Shown: positions 17,578 to 25,569 of the stretch, in pieces
How the letters are laid out: each line of letters starts with the position of its first letter
How positions within the stretch are numbered: the first letter of the stretch is position 1
From: Schumannella luteola
GTDB lineage: Bacteria > Actinomycetota > Actinomycetes > Actinomycetales > Microbacteriaceae
DNA: 64,000 nt
Reading direction: 5' to 3'
Assembly: GCF_013408685.1 (NCBI RefSeq)
Contig: NZ_JACBZY010000001.1
Coordinates: 3,286,001-3,350,000, forward strand
Notes under the pieces: model-generated
Told to the model about the DNA's origin: nothing
Seen by the model: the letters and a program-made list of their open reading frames with translations, nothing else
The model's database searches: none
Translations under genes and position numbers: made by a program

Positions 17578-18545
17578 TCGGCCCACTCCGCGATGTGCAC
17601 CGCGATCCGCTTCGGATCGGAGTGCATGATGACGTGCGGCCCGCGCACGCTGCGGAACTCGCCGTCGCGCAGCCCCTCGGCGAACTTCTGGCCCCACTCC
17701 TCGCTGACGATCACATCCTTGTCGCCGCAGATCACGAGCACCCTCGCCTGCAGCTCGGGCATGCGGATCTCGGGCTCGTCGGAGAGCAGGTGCGGCGCCT
17801 GGGCGAGCATGTAGCGCAGGCCGCAGCGCAGCAGGTAGTCGGTGAAGGCGATGCCGAACACGACCGGACCCTCGAGCGGGGCGTCGGCCATCAGGCTGCC
17901 GGCGGCGCGCAGGAAGCGGCGGCGCGTCGGCTCGAGGGTGGGCGCCATGAGCACGATGCGCTCGGCGACGTCGGGATGCCGCTGCGCCAGCAGCGCGACC
18001 ACGTTCGAGCCCATCGAGTGCCCGACCACGATCGGCGGACCGGCGGCGGGCCAGCGCTCGGCGACCTCGGCGATCACGGTGCCCAGTGCATCCGCGTGGT
18101 CCGCGAGCCCGACGTCGCGCCGCGGGTTCGGCGAGGCGCCGTAGCCGGGCAGGTCGACGAGGTAGACGCGGCCGATCTTCGCGAGCTCGGCGGCGAGCGG
18201 CTGGTAGTAGCGCGACGAGACGCCGAGGCCGTGCACGAGCACGAACACCGGCGCCGTGGCGTCGTCGACGCCCTCCTTGACCGGGAAGCGCTTGAGCACG
18301 ACCGTGAGGTCGGCGTGGGCGATGCGGCTCGTGAAGAAGGTGGCGCCGTGGTAGCGGCGGGTGCGGTAGAGCGACTCCTCGGCGGCCCCGCGGCGTCCGC
18401 GGCGCTTCCACCGTCGGGGCCGGCGGGTCGGCGACGGGCTCTGCGCCGGCTGCGTCGACTGGGGCTGCACGGGGTGCTGCTCCGGCGCGAGCTGCGATTC
18501 GGGGAGCGGCTGCTGATCCCGCTCCTCGGGCGCCGACGTGGTCAT
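17574..18545 (-). CDS. Alpha/beta hydrolase
   Basis: This 323-residue protein has a long Pro/Gln-rich and then very basic N-terminus (residues 1-55, RRPRRWKRRGRRG) before an alpha/beta-hydrolase domain. The oxyanion motif is LVHGLGVSSRYY, the strand/turn DLPGYGASPNP is typical, and the nucleophile elbow is VVGHSMGSN. The acid is probably in VICGDKDVIV and the catalytic histidine in RGPHVIMHSDP. The basic N-terminus may hold it near the membrane or nucleic acid. It is the first gene of the overlapping hydrolase-hydrolase-MFS operon and is divergent from the alditol-oxidase gene. Confidence 0.85.
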   Translation of the reverse strand: MTTSAPEERDQQPLPESQLAPEQHPVQPQSTQPAQSPSPTRRPRRWKRRGRRGAAEESLYRTRRYHGATFFTSRIAHADLTVVLKRFPVKEGVDDATAPVFVLVHGLGVSSRYYQPLAAELAKIGRVYLVDLPGYGASPNPRRDVGLADHADALGTVIAEVAERWPAAGPPIVVGHSMGSNVVALLAQRHPDVAERIVLMAPTLEPTRRRFLRAAGSLMADAPLEGPVVFGIAFTDYLLRCGLRYMLAQAPHLLSDEPEIRMPELQARVLVICGDKDVIVSEEWGQKFAEGLRDGEFRSVRGPHVIMHSDPKRIAVHIAEWAE

Positions 18546-18642
18546 GGATTCACTGTAGGGCGGCAGGCGGATGCGGCGCGGGCGACGGCGTCCCCGGCGA
18601 GCGCCGCGGCGCGCCTCGAAGCCGGTTGCCTACGCTGGGCCC

Positions 18643-19875
18643 GTGGCAGATGAACTGAACTGGGGACGCAACCTCGTCTACTCCGCCCGGGAGCTGCACC
18701 GCCCGACCTCGGTCGAGCAGCTGCGCGGCATCGTCGCCGCGAGCCGCGGACTGCGCCCGCTCGGCACGCGGCACAGCTTCAGCGCGATCGCCGACACGAC
18801 CGGAGACCTGGTCGACATGACGCACCTGCCGCGCGTCTTCGAGCTCGACCCCGATGCGCAGACGGTGACCGTGGATGCAGGCATCCGCTACGGCGAGCTG
18901 GCGCCGCGCCTGCACGACGAGGGCTTCGCCCTGCAGAACCTGGGCTCGCTGCCGCACATCTCGGTGGGCGGGGCCACGGCGACCGGCACGCACGGCTCGG
19001 GGGATGCGAACCCGCCGCTGTCGGCATCGGTGAGCGCCGTCGAGCTCGTGACCGCCGACGGCGGCACCGCGCGGCTCGCCCGCGGCGACGACGGCTTCGA
19101 CGGCGCGGTCGTCTCACTCGGCGCCCTCGGCCTCGTGACGCGGCTGACCCTCGACCTCGTGCCGACCTTCGAGGTGCGGCAGGACCGCTACGCCACGCTC
19201 GCCTGGGGTGATGTGCTCGACCGTCTCGACGAGCTGTTCGGCGCCGCGTACAGCGTGTGCGGCTTCACGACCTGGGCGGGCGACGACTTCGGCGAGGTGC
19301 TGCTGAAGTCGACCGAGCGCGAACTGCCCGAAGAGCTGCTCGGCGCCCGTCGGGTGCCCGTCGTCGCGGCGAAGCCGGGCGAGGACCCGGGCAAGTCGAC
19401 CGAGGTCGGCGGCGTGCCCGGGCCGTGGCACCTGCGGCTGCCGCACTTCCGGCTGGATGCGGTGCCGAGCGTCGGCGACGAGCTGCAGTCGGAGTGGTTC
19501 GTGCCGCGCGCGCGGGCCCGTGAGGCGCTCGAGCTGCTGCGCGAGCTGGCCGACGACATCCAGCCCCACCTGCACGCGACCGAGCTGCGCACGACCGCCG
19601 CCGAGACGCAGTGGCTGAGCGGCGCCTCCGACGCCGAGACACTGACGATCGGCTTCACCTGGAAGCACCACCCGGCCGAGGTCGGTCGCCTCATCCCGCG
19701 CGTGGAGGAGCGCCTGGTGTCGCTCGGCGGCCGCCCGCACTGGGGCAAGCTGACCGCCGAGCGGAACCTCGAGCCGCTCTATCCGCACCTCGACGACTGG
19801 CGCGCGCTCGCCGACCGCTTCGACCCGCGCGGCAAGCTGCGCAATCGCTGGCTCGACGAGCGCCTGTTCAGCTGA
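18643..19875 (+). CDS. Alditol oxidase-like FAD-dependent oxidoreductase
   Basis: The 410-residue product resembles actinobacterial alditol oxidase (AldO) and xylitol oxidase, which oxidise the terminal hydroxyl of polyols to aldoses and release hydrogen peroxide. The FAD domain begins at about residue 20; His44 in LGTRHSF matches the histidine that binds FAD covalently in AldO. SLPHISVGGATATGTHGSG, VPGPWHLRLPHFR and the C-terminal RPHWGKL motif are also family features. The start is GTG 18643. No polyol transporter or sugar kinase is adjacent, so the physiological substrate is uncertain. Confidence 0.87.
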   Translation: MADELNWGRNLVYSARELHRPTSVEQLRGIVAASRGLRPLGTRHSFSAIADTTGDLVDMTHLPRVFELDPDAQTVTVDAGIRYGELAPRLHDEGFALQNLGSLPHISVGGATATGTHGSGDANPPLSASVSAVELVTADGGTARLARGDDGFDGAVVSLGALGLVTRLTLDLVPTFEVRQDRYATLAWGDVLDRLDELFGAAYSVCGFTTWAGDDFGEVLLKSTERELPEELLGARRVPVVAAKPGEDPGKSTEVGGVPGPWHLRLPHFRLDAVPSVGDELQSEWFVPRARAREALELLRELADDIQPHLHATELRTTAAETQWLSGASDAETLTIGFTWKHHPAEVGRLIPRVEERLVSLGGRPHWGKLTAERNLEPLYPHLDDWRALADRFDPRGKLRNRWLDERLFS

Positions 19876-19876
19876 A

Positions 19877-19902
19877 CCGGCGCGCGTGACGCACGGCGCC
19901 GG
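19877..19902. terminator. Short hairpin between convergent genes
   Basis: CCGGCGC (19877-19883) and GCGCCGG (19896-19902) can pair across a 12-base loop. They fill the 30-base gap between the stops of the alditol-oxidase gene and the luciferase-like gene. There is no U-run. Confidence 0.4.
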
Positions 19903-19905
19903 GCG

Positions 19906-21051
19906 TCAGGACGCGGCGGGCGCCTCGCCGAGGATCGCCCGCACGCGCGGCACGACCTCCTCGCCGTAGAGGCGCACGGCCTCGAGCAGGTGGCGGTTCG
20001 GGATCGGACCCGAGGTGTACTTCAGATCGAAGCGCTGGATGCCGAGGCCCTGCACGGTCGCCGCGATCTTCGTCGCGACGGTCTCGGGCGATCCGACGTA
20101 GAGCGATCCGCCCTCGATCTCGCCCTCGAAGTGCTCGCGGGTGATCGGCGGCCAGCCGCGCTCGGCGCCGATGCGCGCGTTCATGACCTGGTAGTGCGGC
20201 CAGAAGATCTCCCGCGCCTGGTCGTCGGTCTCGGCGATGAAGCCGGGCGAGTGCACACCGATCGGCAGGGCCGGCACCTCGAGCTGCGTCTGTGCGCGGC
20301 GGTAGAGGTCGGCGTAGGGCTTGAAGCGCAGCGGCTCGCCGCCGATGATCGCGAGCATGAGCGGCAGGTTGTAGCGGGCCGCGCGCACGACCGATTCCGG
20401 GCTGCCGCCGACGCCGATCCAGGTGGGGATGCGGCCGCTCTCGGTCTTGGGGAAGACCTCCTGGTCGGCGAGCGGCGGGCGCACGGTGCCGCTCCAGGTG
20501 ACGGGGCCCTCCTCGAGCAGGTGGGCGAAGAGGTCGAGCTTCTCCTCGAACAGCACGTTGTAGTCGCTGAGCGGGAAGCCGAAGAGCGGGAACGACTCGG
20601 TGAAGGAGCCGCGACCCAGCTGCACCTCGGCGCGGCCGTTCGACAGCGCATCCACCGTCGCGAAGCGCTCGAAGACGCGCACCGGCTCGTCGGAGCTCAG
20701 CACGGTCACCCCGCTCGCCAGGGTGATGCGCTCGGTGCGCGCGGCGATCGCGGCGAGCACGACCTCGGGCGCGGTGACCGCGAAGTCGTCGCGGTGGTGC
20801 TCGCCGATCGCGATCGCGTCGACGCCGACCCGGTCGGCGAGCACGGCCTGCTCGACGACGTCGCGGATCACCTGCGCGTGCGGCACCGGGTTGCCGTCGT
20901 CGTCGCTCGAGACGTCGCCGAAGGTGCCGAGGCCGAAGCGCACGGGGCCGAGACCCTCCGTGCCCGAGTCGGCGGCGGTTGCGGCGGCGGTCGCGGCCGG
21001 GTCGGTCGAGGCGGGGGTGCTGGGGCTGCTGTCGGCGGTGCTGTCGCTCAT
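19906..21051 (-). CDS. Luciferase-like (LLM class) flavin-dependent oxidoreductase
   Basis: This 381-residue protein has an N-terminal Ala/Thr/Ser-rich tail (residues 1-35) and then a bacterial-luciferase-like TIM barrel. Family marks are VRFGLGTFGD, AIAIGEHHRDDFAVTAPEVVLAAIAARTERI, FERFATVDALSNGRAEVQLGRG, and PTWIGVGGSPESVVRAARYNL. Such enzymes oxidise small molecules using reduced FMN or F420; the substrate cannot be named. The ATG at 21051 follows GGAG at five bases (GGAGTCATCATG), which decides it over the longer frame. It is divergent from the DUF1353 gene. Confidence 0.88.
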   Translation of the reverse strand: MSDSTADSSPSTPASTDPAATAAATAADSGTEGLGPVRFGLGTFGDVSSDDDGNPVPHAQVIRDVVEQAVLADRVGVDAIAIGEHHRDDFAVTAPEVVLAAIAARTERITLASGVTVLSSDEPVRVFERFATVDALSNGRAEVQLGRGSFTESFPLFGFPLSDYNVLFEEKLDLFAHLLEEGPVTWSGTVRPPLADQEVFPKTESGRIPTWIGVGGSPESVVRAARYNLPLMLAIIGGEPLRFKPYADLYRRAQTQLEVPALPIGVHSPGFIAETDDQAREIFWPHYQVMNARIGAERGWPPITREHFEGEIEGGSLYVGSPETVATKIAATVQGLGIQRFDLKYTSGPIPNRHLLEAVRLYGEEVVPRVRAILGEAPAAS

Positions 21052-21172
21052 GATGACTCCATCTTCATGCGTTTGCATTGATCGGCACAACCCGGATCCG
21101 GGCGACGTCATTCCCGCCTCCGCGTCGTCGGCATCCGCTAGAACGGAGACGCCCGCACGAACGGAGTGTGCC

Positions 21173-21928
21173 ATGCCCTTCGTCGATCTCGACGGCCGAC
21201 CGCTCGACCGCGTGCCGCTGCTCTACCGCGGCGGCCGCGACTTCCAGCTCGAGGCGGGCTTCGCCTGGATCGATCCGCAGGACGGCACACGCCACGAGGT
21301 CGCGCCGCACGACACGAGCCGCCCGGCGAGCGATCCGCAGAACGGCACCGACCTCGCGTCCGTGCCCCCGTTCCTCTGGGGCCTTGTCGCGAGCTACGGC
21401 CGGCAGACGCTCCCCGCGATCCTGCACGACCGGCTCGTGGATGCCGTCGACACCGCCGTCGACACCGCCGGCCGCCCGGCGAGTCCTGTCGAGCGGATGC
21501 GGCGTCGCGACCGCGCCGACGGCGTCTTCCGCCGCGCGCTCGAGGAGGCCGGGCTGCCGCGGTCGAGGGCGACCGTCATGTGGAGCGCGGTGCGGGTCGA
21601 AGGCTACTGGCGGCATCGCCGCGGTCTCGGCGCGCTGCTGGTCGCGCAGCTCGTGCTCGGCGTCGTCGCGGTCGTGGCCGGCGTCGTGCTCGGCGTGGTC
21701 GCACATCCGCTCGCCCTCCTCCTGCTGCTCGCACCGGCGCCGTTCGCGCTCGCCTGGCGTCGGCAGGCGCGGTTCGTGCTGCCCGCCGCCTACCTCGCTG
21801 CGCTCTACTCGCCGCTCGTGATCGCCGCGGCCGCCGCCTCGGCCGTCGAGTACCTCGTCGCGCTGCTGCTCTGGCTCGCCGGCGGCCGCACCGGCTCCAC
21901 GCCACGCCCGGGCCCGACCCTGCGCTGA
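21173..21928 (+). CDS. DUF1353 domain protein with C-terminal membrane helices
   Basis: The first 145 residues form a DUF1353 domain: FQLEAGFAWIDPQDG, GTDLASVPPFLWGLVASYGRQTLPAILHDRL and DRADGVFRRALEEAGLPRSRATVMWSAVR. The conserved Asp/Ser (TDLASVP) and His (ILHD) suggest an enzyme-like or phage-derived hydrolase-like fold, but the family has no proven activity. The last 80 residues form two or three hydrophobic helices (LVAQLVLGVVAVVAGVVLGV and others), unlike the phage members, so this version is membrane-bound. ATG 21173 follows ACGGAGTGTGCC, a good ribosome-binding site. Confidence 0.85.
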   Translation: MPFVDLDGRPLDRVPLLYRGGRDFQLEAGFAWIDPQDGTRHEVAPHDTSRPASDPQNGTDLASVPPFLWGLVASYGRQTLPAILHDRLVDAVDTAVDTAGRPASPVERMRRRDRADGVFRRALEEAGLPRSRATVMWSAVRVEGYWRHRRGLGALLVAQLVLGVVAVVAGVVLGVVAHPLALLLLLAPAPFALAWRRQARFVLPAAYLAALYSPLVIAAAAASAVEYLVALLLWLAGGRTGSTPRPGPTLR

Positions 21929-22128
21929 GACGACGGCCGCCCCTGAGATCCCGCTATGCCCGGGCGGTCAACCGCCTGGACGCCGCATGGGACTCCCCCT
22001 CGCTCGCGGGTACGCGGTCTAGCGTCGAAACACGACAGAATGAACCGAGCTTCCGGCCACGGGACTCCGAACCCCTGGGGTGCTCCCCCGGTTCCCCCGC
22101 GACCGCCACCGATCGAAAGAGCCTCTCC

Positions 22129-22818
22129 GTGCCGTCTGAACTGCGCATCGGCAGCTACAACCTCTGGAAGAACGCCGCCGCCCACGAGCTCGAGCAGCTC
22201 GCGATCGAGCACGAGCTCGACGTGCTCTGCCTGCAGGAGTGCGACAGCACCAAGTTGCCGGTCACGATCGGCCCGCTGCAGCGGGCCGCCTCGACCGAGC
22301 GCAACCGTCTCGGCCTCGCGATCTACCACCGCGAGGAGGCGTTCTCGGCCCTCGAGACCGCGGTCTTCACCCTGCCGAAGTCGTTCCACGACTACCTCAT
22401 GTCGCCCGGCGAGGAGCGCCTCCTGGCGATCAAGCTCGTCGACCGCGCGACCGACGAGGAGGTCGTGGTCGCCTCGTTCCACGCGGCGCCGCTGACGACC
22501 ATGAACTCGGCCCGCCGCCGCCAGATCAAGCTGTCGCACCAGCTGCTCGCCGAGTGGGCGCCCGAGATCCCGATGCTCATGGTCGGCGACTACAACTACC
22601 CGCTGTTCCACGGCGGACTGCAGAAGCAGATCGACCGCTCGGGTCACGAGCTCACCTTCAGCGACTCGCACACCTACAAGCGCTACCGCTACATCCGCGG
22701 TCACTTCGACTTCGTCACCTCGCTCAAGATGACGATCGCGAGCGTCGCGACGCTCCCGAAGGGCGCGAGCGACCACATGCCGATCCTGGTGAAGGCGACG
22801 GCGCTCGGCGCCGTCTGA
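22129..22818 (+). CDS. Endonuclease/exonuclease/phosphatase-family protein
   Basis: This 229-residue metal-dependent phosphohydrolase fold carries the EEP motifs in order: SYNLWKNA, DVLCLQECD (metal-binding Glu), ASFHAAPL, VGDYNYPLF (the Asp/Asn pair) and SDHMPIL (catalytic His). Members cut DNA, RNA, phospholipid head groups or inositol phosphates; the substrate is unknown here. No signal peptide is visible. Start is GTG 22129, the first start before conserved sequence. The preceding 200 bases (21929-22128) contain no gene. Confidence 0.85.
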   Translation: MPSELRIGSYNLWKNAAAHELEQLAIEHELDVLCLQECDSTKLPVTIGPLQRAASTERNRLGLAIYHREEAFSALETAVFTLPKSFHDYLMSPGEERLLAIKLVDRATDEEVVVASFHAAPLTTMNSARRRQIKLSHQLLAEWAPEIPMLMVGDYNYPLFHGGLQKQIDRSGHELTFSDSHTYKRYRYIRGHFDFVTSLKMTIASVATLPKGASDHMPILVKATALGAV

Positions 22819-22851
22819 CGCCAGCGGGTCGGATCGGACCGGATCGCGCCG

Positions 22852-23331
22852 ATGAAGAGCGCCGGGCTCCTGCTGCACCGCGATCGCGGCGCGGCAGCGG
22901 GTGCGGGGCTCGAGGTCTGGATCGCGCACATGGGCGGGCCGTTCTGGGCTCGCAAACAGCAGCACGCGTGGTCGATCCCCAAGGGCGAGTTCGGCGACGA
23001 CGAGGAGCCGCTCGTCGCGGCGCTGCGCGAGTTCGCCGAGGAGGTCGGGGTGCCCGCCCCGACCGCTGACTACGTGCTGCTCGGTGAGTTCCGGCAGCGC
23101 TCGGGCAAGGTCGTCACGGTGTTCGCCGGCGACGCGCCGGAGTTCGAGGTGGATGCGGTGCGCAGCAACACCTTCGAACTGGAGTGGCCGCCGCACTCGG
23201 GTCGGATGCAGCGGTTCCCCGAGATCGACGAGGGCCACTGGATGCCGATCGACGCGGCACGACCGCTGCTCGTCACCGGCCAGGTGGCGGCGCTCGACGC
23301 CCTTGTGGAGCGCCTCTCCGCCTCCGCCTAG
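22852..23331 (+). CDS. NUDIX hydrolase
   Basis: A 159-residue NUDIX protein. The NUDIX box is the stretch GEFGDDEEPLVAALREF with AEEVGV, at about residues 45-68, matching GX5EX7REUXEEXGU. The N-terminus SAGLLLHRDRG and VWIAHMGGPFW resemble the ADP-ribose/diadenosine-type NUDIX proteins with a WSIPKGE motif, often called MutT-like. It likely hydrolyses a nucleoside diphosphate linked to another moiety. It follows the EEP gene after 33 bases on the same strand and converges with the DUF1801 gene, leaving only 5 bases between stops. Confidence 0.9.
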   Translation: MKSAGLLLHRDRGAAAGAGLEVWIAHMGGPFWARKQQHAWSIPKGEFGDDEEPLVAALREFAEEVGVPAPTADYVLLGEFRQRSGKVVTVFAGDAPEFEVDAVRSNTFELEWPPHSGRMQRFPEIDEGHWMPIDAARPLLVTGQVAALDALVERLSASA

Positions 23332-23336
23332 CCCTC

Positions 23337-23693
23337 TCAGCTCTTCTGACGGGCGGCGACCAGCGCGGCGATGCGGTCGACGAGCTCCCACGGCATCGGC
23401 TCGCGGAACGGGAACCGCACCGTGTCCTTCGCGTGCCGGTAGGGCCCGACCTCCGCCTCGAAGTCGTCGTCGCCGCGCGGCACCGGGTAGATGCCGACGT
23501 GCTTCGCCCAGGCCCCGAAGTACATCCGGTAGCCGTTCGGCAGCTCGAAGGTCGGCATGCCGTACTTGATCGTCTCCCCCGCGCCGGGCACGGCCGCGTG
23601 GATGCGCTCGCGCAGCTGCTGCAGCAGCGGGCGCACCTCCGCCGGGCGCTCGGCGATGTAGGCGTCGATGTCGGGCTTCGCTGCCGCGGTCAT
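23337..23693 (-). CDS. DUF1801 (YdhG-like) protein
   Basis: The 118-residue protein has the compact DUF1801 fold: DIDAYIAERPAEVRPLLQQL, HAAVPGAGETIKYGMPTFEL, and MYFGAWAKHVGIYP, followed by KDTVRFPFREPMPWELVDRIAALVAAR. The YGMPTF and KHVGIYP motifs are diagnostic. Distant relatives include eukaryotic frataxin-like iron chaperone folds, and bacterial members have been proposed to bind iron, but no function is proven. ATG at 23693 is taken as the start because the longer frame upstream lacks family sequence. Confidence 0.87.
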   Translation of the reverse strand: MTAAAKPDIDAYIAERPAEVRPLLQQLRERIHAAVPGAGETIKYGMPTFELPNGYRMYFGAWAKHVGIYPVPRGDDDFEAEVGPYRHAKDTVRFPFREPMPWELVDRIAALVAARQKS

Positions 23694-23721
23694 GCCCGCA
23701 GTGTAGGCGGCGTCGGCGAGA

Positions 23722-25041
23722 TCAGCACCCCCGCACATCCTCGGCGTACTCGAACCAGCCGGGCAGCGCTTTCCGGAACGCGGAGCGGGTCGCCGTGCTG
23801 CTCGCCGCACGCCAGTCGACCCTGTCGTCGATCTCGACCTCGACCTTGCTCCACTCGAACCAGTTGATCATCTTGAGCTGTGGGAAGCGGGTCGGGATGT
23901 CGGCGGCGAACACCTGATCCCACCAGGCGCTCTTCACGGCGATCTCGCTCGAGCTGCCGGGCTCGTCGCGGCGCGAGGGCGTGTAGATCGCGGCCGTCTC
24001 GGGGATCGCGACCGGGTGCCCGTGATCGACGCCGTACTCCTGGTAGAAGTCGGGCACGGCCGAGTCGTCGCCGGCGGTGCCGACGTAGGTGCCGGTCAGC
24101 ATGTCCTCGAACTTGTGCGGCTCGGCGATGTCGTTGTCACCCCACGGCCGCTGGTTGCCCCAGTGGTAGAGCGAGATGCCGACCCAGTCGACCGCGGCAT
24201 CCCCTGGGTAGTAGGGGGCGTAGCTGTCGTCGGCCATCGTGAGCGCGCCGTCGCCGTCGGTGTCGAGGTCGGCGAAGTCCGCCGTGCCGGGCTCGGCGGC
24301 GAACTGACCGCCGGTGAAGGGGTAGCCGCCGCCGTAGTTCGGGGCCCACATCATCGAGCTCAGCGGAGCCCGCTCGTGCACGGCCTGCGCGACGCGGCGG
24401 AAGGTCTCGATGTAGAGCTCGGGCTGCTGCCCCCAGGCGTACCAGGAGCCGTTCATCTCGTGGGCGAAGCGCACGATCACGGGCACGCCCTCGGCGTTGA
24501 TGTCGCGCAGATCTTTCGCGAGGCGCTGGATGACCGTGTCGCTCAGCGTCGACAGCCCGCCGTGCGGCTCGAGCGTCAGCAGCAGGATGCCGCCGTTGGC
24601 CTTGACCTGCTCGACCGCGCCGAGGGTGTGACTCCAGGTCTCGCGGTCGTAGGGGATGTCGCTGAACTGCACCGACACCGCCGCATTGTGGCCGATGTTC
24701 TCCGCGTGCTCGGCGAGCGTCTCGCTGTCCCAGTCGAGGTTGACGCCGAACAGCACTCCCTTCTTCGGCACCAGCGCCTCGCGATCGCCGACCAGGCACG
24801 AGCCGATGCTCGAGGCGGGCGCGACGGCCTGCGAGGCGATCTGGTTCGAGCCGACCGCGACGCCGCCGGCGACCAGCGCCATGATCACGAGCGGCACCAG
24901 CAGGCTGGGGCGTCGTCGGCGCTTCGGGTGCCCGACGAATCCCTGGTCGAATGCCTGCTGGGGGTCGGATGACGCGTCGACCTCCGACTGCTCGATGTTC
25001 ACCGGCTGCTCGTCGCCGGTGGCGTCGCGGCCTCTCGACAC
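23722..25041 (-). CDS. Membrane-anchored glycoside hydrolase family 26 (beta-mannanase-like)
   Basis: This 439-residue protein has a cytoplasmic acidic/basic N-terminus, one anchor helix (about residues 46-66, after KRRRRPS), and an extracellular GH26 domain. The acid/base glutamate is Glu195 in RFAHEMNGSWYAW; the nucleophile is Glu348 in VAIPETAAIY. GH26 enzymes cleave beta-mannans or mixed-linkage glucans. An insertion in the barrel contains DLDTDGDGALTM (about 259-270), an EF-hand-like calcium loop. GTG 25041 is preferred because GGAG lies 9 bases upstream and it lies just after the STAS stop; ATG 25080 would overlap that gene by 23 bases and has no clear ribosome-binding site. It is third in the operon with a family 2 glycosyltransferase. 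Confidence 0.85.
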   Translation of the reverse strand: MSRGRDATGDEQPVNIEQSEVDASSDPQQAFDQGFVGHPKRRRRPSLLVPLVIMALVAGGVAVGSNQIASQAVAPASSIGSCLVGDREALVPKKGVLFGVNLDWDSETLAEHAENIGHNAAVSVQFSDIPYDRETWSHTLGAVEQVKANGGILLLTLEPHGGLSTLSDTVIQRLAKDLRDINAEGVPVIVRFAHEMNGSWYAWGQQPELYIETFRRVAQAVHERAPLSSMMWAPNYGGGYPFTGGQFAAEPGTADFADLDTDGDGALTMADDSYAPYYPGDAAVDWVGISLYHWGNQRPWGDNDIAEPHKFEDMLTGTYVGTAGDDSAVPDFYQEYGVDHGHPVAIPETAAIYTPSRRDEPGSSSEIAVKSAWWDQVFAADIPTRFPQLKMINWFEWSKVEVEIDDRVDWRAASSTATRSAFRKALPGWFEYAEDVRGC

Positions 25042-25057
25042 GTCCGTCGGCTCCGGC

Positions 25058-25405
25058 TCAGGCGAGGCCGGCGAGGGCATGGGCCCGGCCGCGGTAGACG
25101 GCGACGATCGTGGTGAGCTGCAGGGCGGCACGGGCCGTCGCGAGGCCGGCGGAGTCGCCGATCACGCGCAGGTCGCCGCCGGCGACGCGGGCGATGCGCA
25201 GCAGCTCGAGCAGGCCGGCGATGCCGGCGGCGGTGACGCGCTCAGCGGCGGTCACGTCGATGAGCACGACGGCGGGGCCGTCCTGCTGGGCGGCGATCAC
25301 GTGAGAGCGCAGCCGCAGCACGGCGGCGGCGTCGAGCGGGCCGGTGACCTCGAGGTCGATGGCGGCGGGAGCGATGGTCGGCGCGGGGACGGTGAGCAGC
25401 GACAC
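25058..25405 (-). CDS. STAS-domain protein
   Basis: This 115-residue protein is a single STAS domain, as in SpoIIAA-type anti-sigma-factor antagonists: IDLEVTGPLDAAAVLRLRSHV, AVVLIDVTAAERVTAAGIAGLLELL and GDLRVIGDSAGL. In classical antagonists a serine or threonine before the Gly of this loop is phosphorylated by a kinase/anti-sigma partner; here that loop reads TAAG (58-61), so the usual site is not clearly kept. It sits between a glycosyltransferase and GH26 gene, suggesting a regulatory or scaffold role in polysaccharide synthesis. No anti-sigma kinase is visible in the window. Confidence 0.82.
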   Translation of the reverse strand: MSLLTVPAPTIAPAAIDLEVTGPLDAAAVLRLRSHVIAAQQDGPAVVLIDVTAAERVTAAGIAGLLELLRIARVAGGDLRVIGDSAGLATARAALQLTTIVAVYRGRAHALAGLA

Positions 25406-25569
25406 GGGGTTCTCCTGGGGGTTCGGCGGTGCGGGGGTAGTGCCGTGGAGGGAGTGCGGGGGTGCGGTGGATCGGGAGGCGGTCTGCGGTTCGGGAGGTG
25501 CGGGACCGGGTGAAGCGGGATCGGATGAAACGGGTTCAGGAGGCGCAGGTTCGAGCGGGACGTGCGAGG

